DNA from: Flectonema sp. DT1601
Taxonomy: Eukaryota > Euglenozoa > Diplonemea > Diplonemida > Diplonemidae
Direction of reading: 5' to 3'
NCBI GenBank assembly: GCA_964019425.1
Contig: OZ025780.1
Span: 948,001-1,012,000, forward strand
DNA: 64,000 bases
The notes under the pieces are model-generated. The model did no database searches and was not told the DNA's origin. It was given only the letters and a program-made list of their open reading frames with translations. This document shows, piece after piece, positions 34,246-46,542 of the stretch. Made by a program: the position numbers and the translations under genes. The first letter of the stretch is position 1. The number at the start of each line of letters is the position of its first letter.

Positions 34246-35287
34246 CAAGAATGTATTCTGTATGATGAATTATGGGTATTGTATTGATCACGGTCCTCCA
34301 GTTGGGTCTTCTCAGTAGGTACGTCTATAGATTTTTTTTTTTTTTAATGTTCCCTTTTTTTTTTTTTTTCTTTTCTGAAAAAAAAAAAAAAAGTGAGTAA
34401 CAAAAGCTAATTATTATATAAGGGGACTGTGTTTAATGGTAAAAGAAATAACCATGTTGACATCGTCCCTTTGTTTGAGAAGTGCAAAACGTGATGAGTA
34501 GGACAGGCCTGACACCGCAGTGTTTTCGCTGAAGAGGACTGGGAAAGGGGAATGGTTTGTAGAAAGATTTTTTTTTTTAAAATTTAGCCTCTGAAATCCC
34601 CAACCATTATTTTTGTTTGTTGTCCTGCGATGTTTTTTTTGATCGAATTTTTTTTTTGTTGTTTTTTTTAATTGACTGACAACCATCAACAAACAAACAA
34701 ACAAAACGTCACTCATATTCCCAAAGTGGTATGTTCGGTTGGCTAGTTGGTATCGATCTAACTTTTACCCTTCCTGATTTTCTTTTGGCTTCCTAGGCTT
34801 CGTAAATAACCTTTCTAACTACACTTTTCCTTTTACTTAAGAATCTCTCTTCTCGCTGTTGAGAGTCTTATGTTTGTACTGCCACTGAAATACTTAGTAA
34901 TCAGTACAGATGTGAGATTTTATGATGGGATCTCAATGATCTATTTAGTTTTTTTTTTTTACCCTTTCCGCTGGCTGGTGTGGTTCTTTTTGCCTTTGTC
35001 AACTGGAATTCAATCTGAGAAAAAACTGGTGGTCTTTGAAAGTGGATAACAAGCTTTTCTTGTCGTGTATTTTGCGGGTGGTCAAAAATTAATAACACCG
35101 CTCCAAGCCATCAAGATGCGCTGCTCCACATACGTCAGGTGTACTTCTTTTGTTCTGGCCTTAGGAAACATTGTCACCAGCCCGTAGCCTTCGTTAATTA
35201 TTTTTTTTCTGATCATTGCTTAAGGGGATCTTTGGAAAAGGAATTCTTTTTTTTGTCTTCATTCAGTTTTTCATTCTTTTTTCACAG
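34246..35287. other. Intergenic with one copy of the dispersed CCTAGG motif
   Basis: AT-rich spacer. Bases 34739-34809 hold the GGCTTCCTAGGCTTCGTAAATAA motif region shared with 43231-43300. It ends TTTTTTCACAG at 35277-35287 upstream of the PSP1 gene. No gene seen. Confidence 0.5.
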
Positions 35288-35326
35288 CCTCATTAAAAAA
35301 GTTCTCAAAAAAAAAAAAAAAAAATA

Positions 35327-35968
35327 ATGGTCGCCGTAACTATTGAGAAGAAAGACGTCACATGTCACGACCCGTACGCACCTTTAGAACCGCTGATGAC
35401 GGGAAAGTCAGGAAGTAGTTTAGCCAGTTTTGAAGAAGAGATTGACGACAGTGAGATGGAAGGTGCTGACACTGTTGGATATGATGAGATTGTCGCAATT
35501 AGAATGAGAAGCGGATCAATTGAAGATTTTTGGACACCAACAGGTGTCGTAAGCAACGGCGACTATGTTGTGGTCGAAGTTGAGCGAGGATTTGACATTG
35601 CTGTGGCGATTGGTGAACCTCGTCATCTACCTGTCGGTAAAACTCAGATTCAATCTCCACAACACTACCTCAGAGTCCTACGTGTTGCTACAGAAATGGA
35701 ATCAACTTACGTAACGACAACTCTGTCTCACATGGAAGACAAAGCTCGTGTTTGTGCTCAGCAACTCTTTACTAGACATGATATTAAAGCAACAGTAGCT
35801 GCGGGTACTCTTCAGTATGATATGAGGAAGTTAACAGTTTCTTATTTTAGTACGTTGGAATACGTTCCGATCCGCCGTGCTATTCATGAATTCTATAAAT
35901 TCTTTGGTACTCGTGTTGTATTTATTAAGGTTAAGTCACCTGAGATCATCACCACAAAACAAAGCTGA
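35327..35968 (+). CDS. PSP1 C-terminal-domain protein
   Basis: Single exon, 213 aa. The core IVAIRMRSGSIEDFW, GDYVVVEVERGFDIAVAIG, then YLRVLRVAT and KLTVSYFSTLEYVPIRR with the final FGTRVVFIKVK matches the PSP1 domain (PF04468). That domain occurs in bacterial YaaT/RicT-like proteins and in several protist and fungal proteins, some linked to RNA metabolism. The N-terminal 55 residues are acidic and disordered. The usual Cys-rich metal-binding motif of bacterial RicT is not obvious. CACAG at 35283-35287 precedes the ATG by 39 nt. Role in this organism unknown. Confidence 0.75.
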   Translation: MVAVTIEKKDVTCHDPYAPLEPLMTGKSGSSLASFEEEIDDSEMEGADTVGYDEIVAIRMRSGSIEDFWTPTGVVSNGDYVVVEVERGFDIAVAIGEPRHLPVGKTQIQSPQHYLRVLRVATEMESTYVTTTLSHMEDKARVCAQQLFTRHDIKATVAAGTLQYDMRKLTVSYFSTLEYVPIRRAIHEFYKFFGTRVVFIKVKSPEIITTKQS

Positions 35969-37374
35969 TCACAAACAACCTTGATTGTCGTTTGTATTTG
36001 GAAAGATGTTTTCTGAACTGCTGAGCGGATTGAAATTAACAAAACTGTTATTGAAATCTCACAAACATAATATGAGCAGGTCCTCACACTCATTGTAAAC
36101 TACCGTTTTTTTATTTTTTTTTTTTTTTTAAAATATATTTTGTGGTAGTTTGCGTGTTCTTAACTGCTCTCACGAAAAAAGAACGGATGATTGTTTTATA
36201 TTTTTTGTTGTTGTATATTGTACGGTCATATGCGATCGATTCTTGCCCTCGGCTAGCTTCCAGGTGCTCTGGTTGTCGTGTTGTCATAAACACCGACAGA
36301 CAGTGGGTCATCGACATATCTGGTCCCATGTAAAGGTTCCGGAAGATACAAATAAAATACAAATATTGAGGGTCTGGTGTTGATGGTTTTTTTTTTTTTC
36401 GTCGTGGAATAATGGCCTGCCTTCAACAGGGACCCAGCCTGTCCTCGTCAATAAATAATTGCGAATAGTCGACCCTTCTCACCTCTGCACTGTTGTGAAA
36501 TTCGAACCTTTATAGCAGTCGAAAACTGTTTGTTTAGGGCAGATCTGTACAATTAGAAAAAAAAAAAAAAACTTGTGTGTCGGGATACCGAACTGCTGAA
36601 CTACTGAAAAAAAAAGAAACTCCAAAAGAAACAAAAATAAGAGAATTGATCCTGCACCCTTATATAAAAAAAAATATTACTTGCTTGGAGAAAGTTGACA
36701 TTTTTAGTGACCCCTTCTACTTTTAATAAAAAAAAGTAATATCACGTCGAAGGGTCTATAGATTGAATTTACATTTTTTAAGGTAGCAGGTCACCTGTTT
36801 AAAGATCTGTGGTCCTCTGTACTGCTCTGCAATACGATCCTTTTTTTGGCAGTCGGGGAAGCTATTGTTAGGGGTCCTCGTCGAGGATGTTACAAAAACA
36901 TAGAATTTATTAGGTTCTTGGTTGCTTAACCAAAGGATTTTATCTCGAAGGTTTCTTTCTTTTTTTTTTTTTTTTTTCTATCTGCCGTTTCATTTTTATG
37001 TGAAGGGCTGTTTTTCTACTTCCTCATGTGAGACTGCTTGCCACTATAGAACAGGAGTTAAAAGACAATATTGTTGTCCTCCTCCTTCCTTTTTTTTTAT
37101 ATTTTTTTGTGTTGTGTTTTATTTCTGTCTGCTGTATTTATTTTTTATTTTTATTATTATTAGCTTAGTTCCTATAGAAGAGAGGTTCTTGGTTAAGTTT
37201 GCCATTCGAATCTCAATAGTTACAATAACTACATCTGCCCATCTGGCGGTTGCATCACGTTCTCTTGTGTTGTGTATTTTCTTTGAAATTCTTGTGTGTT
37301 TTTTTTTTTTCATAGAAAATTGTGAAAAAAAAAAATTTCACTGAAATGATACCCCTACTCATGTGAAAAAAGGG

Positions 37375-37412
<38 letters not shown>

Positions 37413-38870
37413 CTTCTAACTTATTATTCTGGTTTGCATATGGAGGTTCTTAGCTGCTCTGGCTTTTGAATCTCGCATAGCACTACTTGTCCCGCTCATT
37501 GGGTGAAATCCTCTGTTTTCAATAATGGAAATTACTACTTAGGTTGTGGTTGTTTGGTTTTCCTCCCAATTTATGATATCTTCTACTCCCTGTTTGTTTT
37601 GTACTATGAACCGTAAATAAACCTGTAGTGTTTTATTATTCCTTTTGGTTTTCGAGATTTATGGGTTTTTTTTCCCCCTTTTTTTTTTTCTTCTTCGTGG
37701 TTCACACATTCTACATCCGTTGAAATTTAATCTTCGTTGTCCTGACAGTGAACCCGGACAACGCTAACTAACTAAAAACATTAATTTAGATTTCGCAAAA
37801 TTACAAAACGAACCATTTGCAACGAGGATTTCTTTTTTATGAGTCTTCGGGTATTCTCAAAGACTCCTTGTGCGTCCACTTAACTGGTACTCAGGCAAGT
37901 TGGACTCGCTCACTATCTAAGTTTTATTTATTTGTTTTTGTCTTTTATGCACACGGATACTAGCGTGTTATCCTTGACTCTCTTCCTTATAAATTCTGGT
38001 CGATTGGGGATTTCATTTTTTTGCATTTGACAAACTAGCTCTGAGTGCTCTCGGAATGGCAAGCAAAAAAGCTCAGCAGAGGGATATCCGCCGATTTTAT
38101 CGACCCTCAGAGCTTTCGATTATTAACAACATGCTGCCGCCTTTATCTTAAACAAAGCAAGCAACACGAATGTGACACTTCTTTGTATTCCTTATCTCAT
38201 TCGATTCTGTCATCATTCGAGATACACTCAAGGGGAGTAAAACGATTGTCTTTTTATCACTTCGACGGAAATACTTGGGAATGTTATTCCAACAGACGTT
38301 GACGGTGACGAGGACTTTTACTCATTACTGAAAGTAAAGAAAAAAGAAACGCAAGATGGATGACTCAAGTTCGGAAGGAAGTGAAACGCGTCGTGCAAAT
38401 TTATACTATAGCCTGTCCTGAAACCACGTTTTCCACAGTGTTATACGGAACACGGATCAATTCAATTTTTTTTTTCTCGCTTATCTTATTTTCTCAAAAT
38501 GCATTTTTTTTTTATAAATAATCTCATATACAATGAAACCTTTTGAGTTTTTAAAAAGCCGAATTCTATGTTATTATATTTTTTTTTTTTAATTTTAATT
38601 ATTTTGGAGCATCCTCCCATTTCCTGTCCAGCCTTCAGTTGCGCCGACTTTGGATTGGTGAGCCACTGTTATTATCTGTTCTTATCTTAGTTTTTACCCA
38701 AAAAAAAAAACCCCCACCACCTTCAACCTTTTCCAGCTCGTGATTCTTCCCAGAATTTCGCTTCAAATTTAATAGCGCGTAGCTGCGGTTTTAGTACATT
38801 TTTGCTCAAAAAAAAAAAAAAAAAAAAAAAGAAAGTGTTTTTTATTCAGCTGTTCACTATTATTATCTGA
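35969..38870. other. Long intergenic region, homopolymer-rich
   Basis: 2.9 kb of AT-rich spacer. Bases 38040-38420 have less biased composition and short coding-like stretches in different frames (MASKKAQQRDIRRFYRPSEL from 38056; VIPTDVDGDEDFYSLLKVKK around 38290), but no frame holds and no splice donor joins them. It may be a gene relic. Otherwise I see nothing. Confidence 0.4.
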
Positions 38871-38888
38871 ATAGACCTTGCACGTTCA

Positions 38889-39374
38889 ATGGATTGTATG
38901 GACAAAGGGGACTACGTTAACGTGCTTTGGTGCATTGGGGACGACCCTTGTCAATTTTCCTATTTTGATTCTTTAGTTCAACCACAGCAATGCTCACTTT
39001 TTCTTACTGTGTCGGTATTGATGCAGCTACGTACGTTTTTTTTCTCTCTCTTGTTCTTTTTTATTTTATTTTTATTTTTAATAGTCAAAGAGGGTATAAC
39101 CCTGATTTAAAAAAAAAAAAAAAAAGGAAAAAAATATCGGCAGCAAGTTCCGATATTGATGAGTTGTTTTGTGCAGCAAATTGTAAAAAAAACACTCTGG
39201 TCGTGGATACTCGCCAAGTTTTTTATTTTTTATTTTTTTTTTTTGCTTTTGCTTTCCCTTCCTCTGCTTTTATATATTTGTTTTTTAATAAAATAATTTA
39301 GGGCTTCTATCAAGGTCAAGGTTCTTTAGAACCTTGACCTCAACAAAGATCTTCTTACTGAACTCAGCAGCTAA
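38889..39374 (+). CDS. Possible small three-exon gene (86 aa)
   Basis: Proposed exons 38889-39030, 39144-39217 and 39330-39374. Frames agree across both junctions (phase 1, then phase 0) and the model ends at TAA with NLDLNKDLLTELSS. The first exon reads MDCMDKGDYVNVLWCIGDD and the second SSDIDELFCAANCKKNTLVV, both unlike the surrounding A/T runs. The donors are GTACGT and GTTTTT and the acceptors GGCAG and TTTAG, the second donor being atypical for this window. No family recognised. The third exon overlaps a 12-bp hairpin (39314-39341), which weakens the case. Confidence 0.3.
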
Positions 39375-42177
39375 TGTAAATATCTCATTACATTACAGGT
39401 GAAGAGATTGTGAGCGTTTGTTGCGAAGCTTCTAGCACTCGTTTTTCTTTTTTTTTTTTTTTTGCAAGGTTGAATTCCAAGCTGAATTCCCTTGTGAGGG
39501 TGTTGTTGTTGATTTCCCCTCCCCACTCTTCCTTTTTTTTTTTTTTTTAGGTGTTCATTTCTCCCCATCCTTCCCCAGATCGGTTCATTTCTGTTTTTGT
39601 TACTTTTTTTTTTTCTTTTTTGTTTTTGCATTCCTTTTATATTCCTCATATTGTCAGAATGGCGTTTTTTGGTTATGCGCTTGGTATTTTACGTGTAAGC
39701 GTTTCTCACCTCTCTGCCCCCATGCTTTGTTGATTGTTTTTTTTTTTTTTTTTTTTTTTTATTATTGCACCCTTCCCTTCTCCCCCGCTTGAATCCTTTC
39801 ATGTCAATATTTGGGACGTTACGTAAGACTTGAAAAAGAAAAAAAAAAGGAGGAAGCCTTCAGTCGGTTTCGACCACCTTCAAAAGGTATCGAGTTGCAT
39901 TTGAGGATTTTCAGAGGAGATTTACTTTAGCTTTTCGTTGTCTTTTTTTTGTGCATTAAAAATCGACTTTGTCAAGCCAAATCTTGGAAGGAAAAAAAAA
40001 AAAAATCAAAAACATCTCTTCTCACCCGTTTCACCTAACTTCGTATCAGTGTGAACAAAGTTTTAAGAGTTATCGCTTTTTTGTGAAGCGCAGATTTAAA
40101 AAAAAAAAAAAAATAATATAATTTGGGGAAAGTAAACACCCCACACACATGTATGATACCATCATAGGTTCATCAGTACTTATAATTCTGTTCTTTGTTA
40201 TGCCGCTGACAAAGTAAAAGTACATTTCCATTTCCCGGCCTCTGCAGATATTCAAAGCCGGGGACGGGGGACTCAGCAATTATTAGTTCATTTCATTGAG
40301 TTCAGGGAGACAAGTTAAGTCTCCTTCTTATTACCAATGAGAATACTGTTCCTTTGACAAAACTTCATTATATCGCTTATTTCATCTTTTTTTTTCATCA
40401 CCAAAATGCCTGTGCTTCTACCAAAACTAAAATCAATCCAGGCAGGTGAAATGAAGTGGAGTGAAATAGTTTTTGAACTTTTGACCTGGAAAATAGTAAT
40501 TTTTCTTTTTTTTTTTTTCATAGATTTTTCTTCACAAGAATAATACGGTAAATTAAAAAAAATTGATTGTGTTTTTTGTGTGCGTGTATTTGGTGTTAGA
40601 TTAAGCTTAAGACAAAAAAAAAAAAAAAAAAAATATTCAAACGATTTTTATTCCTTAACGTGTCTTTTCTGTTTTATTTTTATTTTTCTCTTACTTTCCC
40701 CAGCCTGCTGTCTTTGTCGATAAATTCAAACCCCAGCACGTGTGTTCGGTTATTCTCTTTTTTTTATTTTTATTTTTTATGGTAAATCACAAAAAAAAAA
40801 GGGGGAAGAAAAAAATAAAAATAAAAAAATGCGTAAAAGCCCTATTGCAGATTTCCCCCACGTCTTTTAAGTTGCTTTTATACTTAATTTACAGCAACGA
40901 GTTATCTCTTTCCTTTTTTTTTCCCTTCCCTCCCAGCTTGCGGCCTATCTAATTATTTTCCTTATATTCCCAGCATCTTCTTTGTTGTTTATGAGACACT
41001 TATTGTGTGTCTGCTCGGAGTTCTTTTGGAAGGCCGATTACGTTTTTTTTCTTTTGTTCTTATTCTTCTGATTTATCTCCCTATTTTATTTCTTGAGACG
41101 ATTCATAATTTAATCGTTCTTTGTCGTGTTTTCTCATCCGAAAACGTTTTTTTTTCTTATCAATTCGCCTTTTTTTTATTTTTTTTATTTTTTTTTTATT
41201 CACTTTTTTCTCTCCCCTCCATTTTTTTTATTTCCTTTTAGCAAAGATCGAGCGGTGTCTCGGTTTCTTTTCCCTTTCTCGTTTATAGTTTTTTTTTTCT
41301 CTCTCCCCTTTTCACAGTTTTAGTTGTTTTTTTTTTTTTTTTTTTTTTTGCCTCCTGTGCCTAAAAACTAACAAAATGATCCTTTTTTTTTTAAAATATT
41401 ACTTCTGAAGCTCGATAACTACTTAGCTGGTACTCGGTGATTGGTTGGATTTGATTAGTTTATGGAAGCAGGTCGTCTTAAATTGTTTCCTTTAGTCTAT
41501 ATATTTTTTAAAAAAAAAAAAAAAAAAAACACAATAAAAAACTCAAATAACTACACTAGCAGGTGTTCGTGGCTATTCTCTCTTCTTGTTTTCTTCATTG
41601 AAAAAAGGTAAGAGGGGAGAAATGTTGCTATTTTTTAAGTTCTTTTTCAGAAAAAAAAAAAAAAAAAACTAAAAGAAACTATCGTTGTGTAAGCCTTACG
41701 ATTTATTGATTAACGGAGTGTGGGGGGGTCCTGTGTTTTACTGTGAGTTATCCTCCTTAAATAACTAATGTTATGTAGCTTTTTTTTTTTAATTTTATTG
41801 TTTTGCGATTTTTTTTTATTTGTCTGGCCTTTTGTCTTTAAGTTTTTGCACTAATCAGTAATTGGAATTTGACTCCTCAGGTTCCTTTTAAAATAAGCAA
41901 AGCAAGTAAAAAAAAGTAGACAAACAAATTACCCAATATGAAGCAAAAAACGCAAAAAAATCTCCCCTTTTTGTTTTTATTTTTTTTAAATTACTTTCTA
42001 ATGCCGTGGCTTCACTTTGTATTTTTCTCATGTGAAAAATTCAGTTTTATTGACTTTTTAACTGTGTGTGAGGTGTACATGTGCAAAAAAAAAAAAAAAA
42101 AATGTTGTTTTTATTATGAGGAATCGTTATCCCATTATACTCTGGGGCTTACCGAAAAAATTTAGAAAATGCACTAC

Positions 42178-42212
<35 letters not shown>

Positions 42213-43492
42213 GGCAGCAGATACTCAGCAAGAAATGAAAACAAATTAATAATAATAATTAAGTAGATAATCTCTGATTGCAATATGTCAATCGTTCTTG
42301 CGACTGCGTCTTCTACATGTCGGTGGGTCGCATAATGGGTAACCTTGTATTGCGTAGATATTTAAAAAAAAAAAAAAAAAACAGCCTAAAGATAACATTT
42401 GGCAAAATAATAATGACATTTTCGAAACCCTGTTTCCTTTTTTTTTCCCCCTTAAAAAAAAAACTCTTTAAAAAAAAAAAAAAAAAAAATACAATTCATT
42501 GGCACCAACACGTTATCTCTGTTAGTCATTCCTAATATGGTTAACGATTCGTGCGCAATGGGTTTTTCAAATTTTCAATTTTTTTTTTTTTTTTTTTACA
42601 TTCGAAAAGATGGTGATTGATATCGGAATTTAAGTCTGGTTGCCACTTCTTTTTCTAGTTGCGATACAACTGTGTATATTAGCAACTTATTTTTTTGACC
42701 TGAAAAATAAAAAAAAAGAAAAAAGAAAAAAAATAACACTTCTGACTGCCGCATAGGAAACTTTCTTCTTTAAAAAAGAAAAGGGGCAATTTGAAAAGAA
42801 AAAATAGGAAAAAAGCAAAAAAAAAAACAACAACAACAAGTTCTCTATTTGTTTTATTTTTTCTTTCTTTTCTAGTCTTTCCTCCTTAATGATTGGTTGT
42901 TCGGTGTGAGAGCTAAACCTGTATTTGTGTATTCAAAAAAAAAAAAAAAAAAAAAAAAAGAAGGGGAACACATTGTTATGCAGGTCTAACCTTTGATGTC
43001 GTGTTATGAGTTTCTCTTATACAATCCAACCCTCTGGATGAGTTTTTTTTATTTTATTTTTAAAAATCATTGTTTCCTTTAAAGTTCTTTTTTTAACACG
43101 ACCTTATAAAGTTAAGAAAATTGGTGTTATCAGCCGTCTCTAACGCTGTCTGCTCACGTGGACGGTGGGTTTAGGTAGTCATTTGTTCCAGGCTATTCTA
43201 CGTCTCTTATCGTCTGTGAGAGTCTCACGGTTGCTGGTAGCGATATAACTGTTACTCTGTGAGCTTTTCCTGGCTTTTGGCTTCCTAGGCTTCGTAAATA
43301 AATAAAAAAATAAGTTGGTTTTTTTTTGTTTTGAATTTTTTTTTTTTTTTTTTGAAAAAAAATTTTATAATTCACTATTTTCTTTACAGGTTCAGTGAGA
43401 TTATCGAATCGAGACAACACAAAAAAGGTGAATAGCGTGCTACTGTTTTTTTTTTACGTGTCTTGAAATACTTTTAAAAAAAAAAAAAACAG
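39375..43492. other. Long intergenic region, no supported gene
   Basis: 4.1 kb of spacer dominated by poly-A and poly-T tracts of 10-35 nt. ORFs here are Lys- or Phe-rich translations of those runs. ATTGTCAG at 39652-39659 precedes a 24-codon frame (MAFFGYALGILRVSVS), too little to call. Bases 43231-43300 are the third copy of the CTTCCTAGGCTTCG motif. It ends in A-run plus CAG at 43492, upstream of the phosphatase. Confidence 0.45.
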
Positions 43493-43529
43493 GAAAAAAA
43501 TAAATAAAACAAAAAACTCACATAAAAAT

Positions 43530-44516
43530 ATGTTTAAAAATACTTTGTTAGTCGGCATGCTGTCATCAGTAGCAAGCAGTTACAATTTTGTTTCTATTGG
43601 TGACTGGGGAGGTGTCAATTTGGGGGGATATCACGAAGTGGCTGAGAAAGCAGTCGCAACACAAATGCAAAAAACGATGGCTGAAATTGATGCAAAGATG
43701 GTTTTAAACGTCGGAGATAACTTCTACTACTGCGGTGTGAAGAGCGTTGACGATCCTTTGTTTAAAACAGACTACGAGGATGTTTTTACTGCTCAGTCGA
43801 CGATGGTAAAATGGTACGGCGTTCTAGGAAACCACGACTACGGCTACAGTCCTGACGCTCAAATCAGCTACAAATCACCAAACAGCGATCGATGGGTGAT
43901 GCCTGACAGATACTACACCGAAAGACTCCAATTGGAAGGTGATAAATACATGACTATGGTCTTCATCGATACTAATCCTTGTATCAGTGCGTACCGTTCT
44001 TCAAACCCAAGCGGATGGGATCCATGTTCAGGAAAGTACATGGATTGCCCAGGATGTAAATTCCATGAAAACATTATCGCACAAAACTGCTCTGCTCAGC
44101 TTACTTGGTTGGAACACACAATGAAGAGTATCGATAAGAATGATTGGGTTCTAGTCATTGGACACCATGCTGCCTGGGAGATTAATGTGGCTGACTTCAC
44201 AACTGTTTTACAACAATACGGATTTGACCTTTACCTAAACGGTCACACTCATGAACTAAACACATACACCATTGACGGTAAGGGAGCTTACCTTACAACT
44301 GGTGCTGGTACAATGGTTGCTATCCCCGGTCATGAAGAAGAGGAAGAACATGAAGATTCACCAAGTCATTCTCTTATTCACTCACACAATTACACTTGGC
44401 ATAATAAGATTGCGGGTTTCACAACTCACAAGTTCAATTCCGACTTTACTACTCTCACAACTTCATTTGTTGCGTTCAACGGGTCTACTATCAAAACACT
44501 TGTTGTTAACAAATAA
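43530..44516 (+). CDS. Purple (tartrate-resistant type 5-like) acid phosphatase
   Basis: Single exon, 328 aa, close to the usual size of the small mammalian-type enzyme. A secretory signal-like start (residues 1-16) is followed by the dimetal phosphoesterase motifs GDWGG (24-28), GDNFYYCG (62-69), GNHDYG (100-105), GHH (211-213) and GHTHE (238-242), which supply the metal ligands and the Tyr that gives the purple charge-transfer colour. It should hydrolyse phosphate monoesters in the secretory or lysosomal route or outside the cell. A Glu/His-rich insert (GHEEEEEHEDSPSHSLIHSH, about 266-285) near the C-terminus is unusual. CAG at 43490-43492 lies 37 nt before the ATG. Confidence 0.92.
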   Translation: MFKNTLLVGMLSSVASSYNFVSIGDWGGVNLGGYHEVAEKAVATQMQKTMAEIDAKMVLNVGDNFYYCGVKSVDDPLFKTDYEDVFTAQSTMVKWYGVLGNHDYGYSPDAQISYKSPNSDRWVMPDRYYTERLQLEGDKYMTMVFIDTNPCISAYRSSNPSGWDPCSGKYMDCPGCKFHENIIAQNCSAQLTWLEHTMKSIDKNDWVLVIGHHAAWEINVADFTTVLQQYGFDLYLNGHTHELNTYTIDGKGAYLTTGAGTMVAIPGHEEEEEHEDSPSHSLIHSHNYTWHNKIAGFTTHKFNSDFTTLTTSFVAFNGSTIKTLVVNK

Positions 44517-45732
44517 AATTGACTTTTTATGAAAGCAGTGGGAGAGAGAGAAATGAAAAGACCAACGCAACTGCCAGGAAGTCCTTTTTTTATGGCTTCT
44601 GGCTCCTTATGGCAGTACCTTGGTTTTTTTTGTTTTCTCTTTTTTTTTCCCGTCATCTGAATGACTGAAAAGGAAAAAAATTTCTACCTGGAGAGCTTGT
44701 TACTTGTTTTGCAATAAATAAATAAAAAATATTTCGAGTGTTTTGAATAAGGTCGACTCGACTTTTTTTTTTTTGTGTTTTTTTGTTTTTTTTGTGTGCA
44801 TATTGTGGAGGGGAACAAAAAAAAAAAAAAAAAACGTTCGACTTTGTCCCATGGCTGTAGAAACTGAGCTTGCTCAAACCTCGTTTTGTAGGCCACGCAG
44901 CGTACCTAAGAAGACGTCTTTACTGTACTCGATGACTGTTATATTGTAGTCTGCGAGTATTCACTCTCTTTGCTTCTTTCTCTTGGGTTTTCCTCGTGTG
45001 CTGTGAAGTACTTTTTTTTTTTTTTTTTTTTCATTCATACTTTTTCAGCTGCGGAGCGATGACGTTACCCAAGTGAGTTAGGCAGACGGAAATCCACTCT
45101 CTTTCTTCCGGTATTTAACAGACAGATCTGTTCAATTTCAATTTTTTTTTTTTTTTTATTCATTTTTATCTATTTAACCTCCGAAGTAACCGAAAAAAAC
45201 TGGAAAAGAAATAATTATTATGAAAATAGAAAAGTTTGGATAGACGAAAGACCAGGTCGGAGAAAAGATTTTTCTACCGCGGACTTAAGCATCTAACTGA
45301 AGGGAAGAAAACACAAAAAAAAAAGGAAAAAACGAAAAATATTTTCTTGGTGAATTGTCGTGTAACTTACTTTAGTATATTAGCAACGCATGGCTGGTGC
45401 CTTAGCTGGGCTTCGGCTGAAAGAGGGAAATTGCTTTCCTAAATTACGAAAGTGATGCCAAACGAAAAAAAAAAAAAAAAAAGAAAATAATAATAAATAA
45501 AAAACACACAAACCACATGACCAACCAACCATGTCTAGAGCTTATAGCACTTTCGGCCTTCTCTCTGCCGACTATTAACCGCTCCTCAGTATTGTACAAT
45601 TTCGTTGTACTCATATTCCCAGTCTCTGGGATGAATCTGACCAGCCTGTAGAGAGCAATGTAGTGGCGACTAGACATTTTGATTTCTTTTTTTTCTCTCC
45701 GTTCTTCCGATTATTTTACTTCTCTCTACTAA
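44517..45732. other. Intergenic, nothing recognised
   Basis: AT-rich spacer with several poly-T and poly-A tracts. The end (45683-45732) is pyrimidine-rich and closes CTCTCTACTAAG, a candidate leader acceptor for the ribosomal protein gene. Confidence 0.45.
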
Positions 45733-45764
45733 GTTGCATCACCACCACAAACCCAAGCACTAAG

Positions 45765-46214
45765 ATGGCCAGAGGATACGTACCAAAGGGAAGAAAGGAG
45801 GGCAAGTCCCGTTCTGACACTGCCTCGATTGAGACAACCATCCACATGCACAAGTACTTGAAGGGAAGGACATTCAAGAAAAGAGCTCCATTCGCAGCAA
45901 AGGTGGTGAGAAACGTAGCCCGTCAGGTTATGGGAACAACTGACAACAGGATTGAAGTGAGATTAAACAAAGCAATCTGGTCGAAAGGTATTAAGGGATG
46001 CCCAACTCGCATTCGTGTCAGACTAGAGAAAAAGAGAAATGAAGATGAGGATGCCAAACAGCCACTGTACACCGTATGTTAATATTGATCAATTTCCTTT
46101 TTTCAATCACCAAATACCTTATTAACTAACACACAGGTCGCCTCATTCGTCCGCCTTCCACGTGATGGATTTAAGGGACTGCAGACGAAGGTAATCAGCA
46201 CTGATGAAGAGTAA
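45765..46214 (+). CDS. RPL31: Ribosomal protein eL31, 2 exons
   Basis: Exons 45765-46073 and 46137-46214 (63-nt phase-0 intron, GTATGT...CACAG) give 128 aa. Family landmarks: the FKKRAPFAAKVVRNVARQVMGT stretch, IEVRLNKAIWSKGIKG, RIRVRLEKKRNEDED and the final LYTVASFVRLPRDGFKGLQT. It is a 60S subunit protein at the polypeptide exit tunnel. ATG 45765 is chosen because MARGYVPKGRKEGK gives the normal short N-terminus. The in-frame extension upstream is an untranslated Phe/Ser-rich tract. Confidence 0.95.
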
Positions 46215-46542
46215 GGGCATTCCATTGTAGTTAGTGTGATCGCTTAATCAATATTTCTTGTTGAGTTGATATAATGTTAATCAATTTTTTTTTTAAATTT
46301 TTCTCTATTCCTCAGGTGAACGTTACTTTTCAATGTTCCTTTTTAATATTAATTAGAGGAGGTCACGAGTGTTGATGAAGTGGAAATTGTTTTCAATTGT
46401 TCGTCAAAAAACGGAATGTGTTGGGACAGCTTTATCAGTCGAAGTCGGTATCGACATACTGTTTTCGGTAATGGTCTAATTTATAGCTAATTCTTTTTTT
46501 TTTTTCCAGAACCAAGAGGAGGGTACTTCCCTTATTGTTGAA

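Noticed and set aside
38045-38380. Possible gene with MASKKAQQRDIRRFYRPSEL start
   Set aside because: The 31-codon frame ends without any GT that could be a donor, and the following coding-like pieces lie in other frames. At best a relic.
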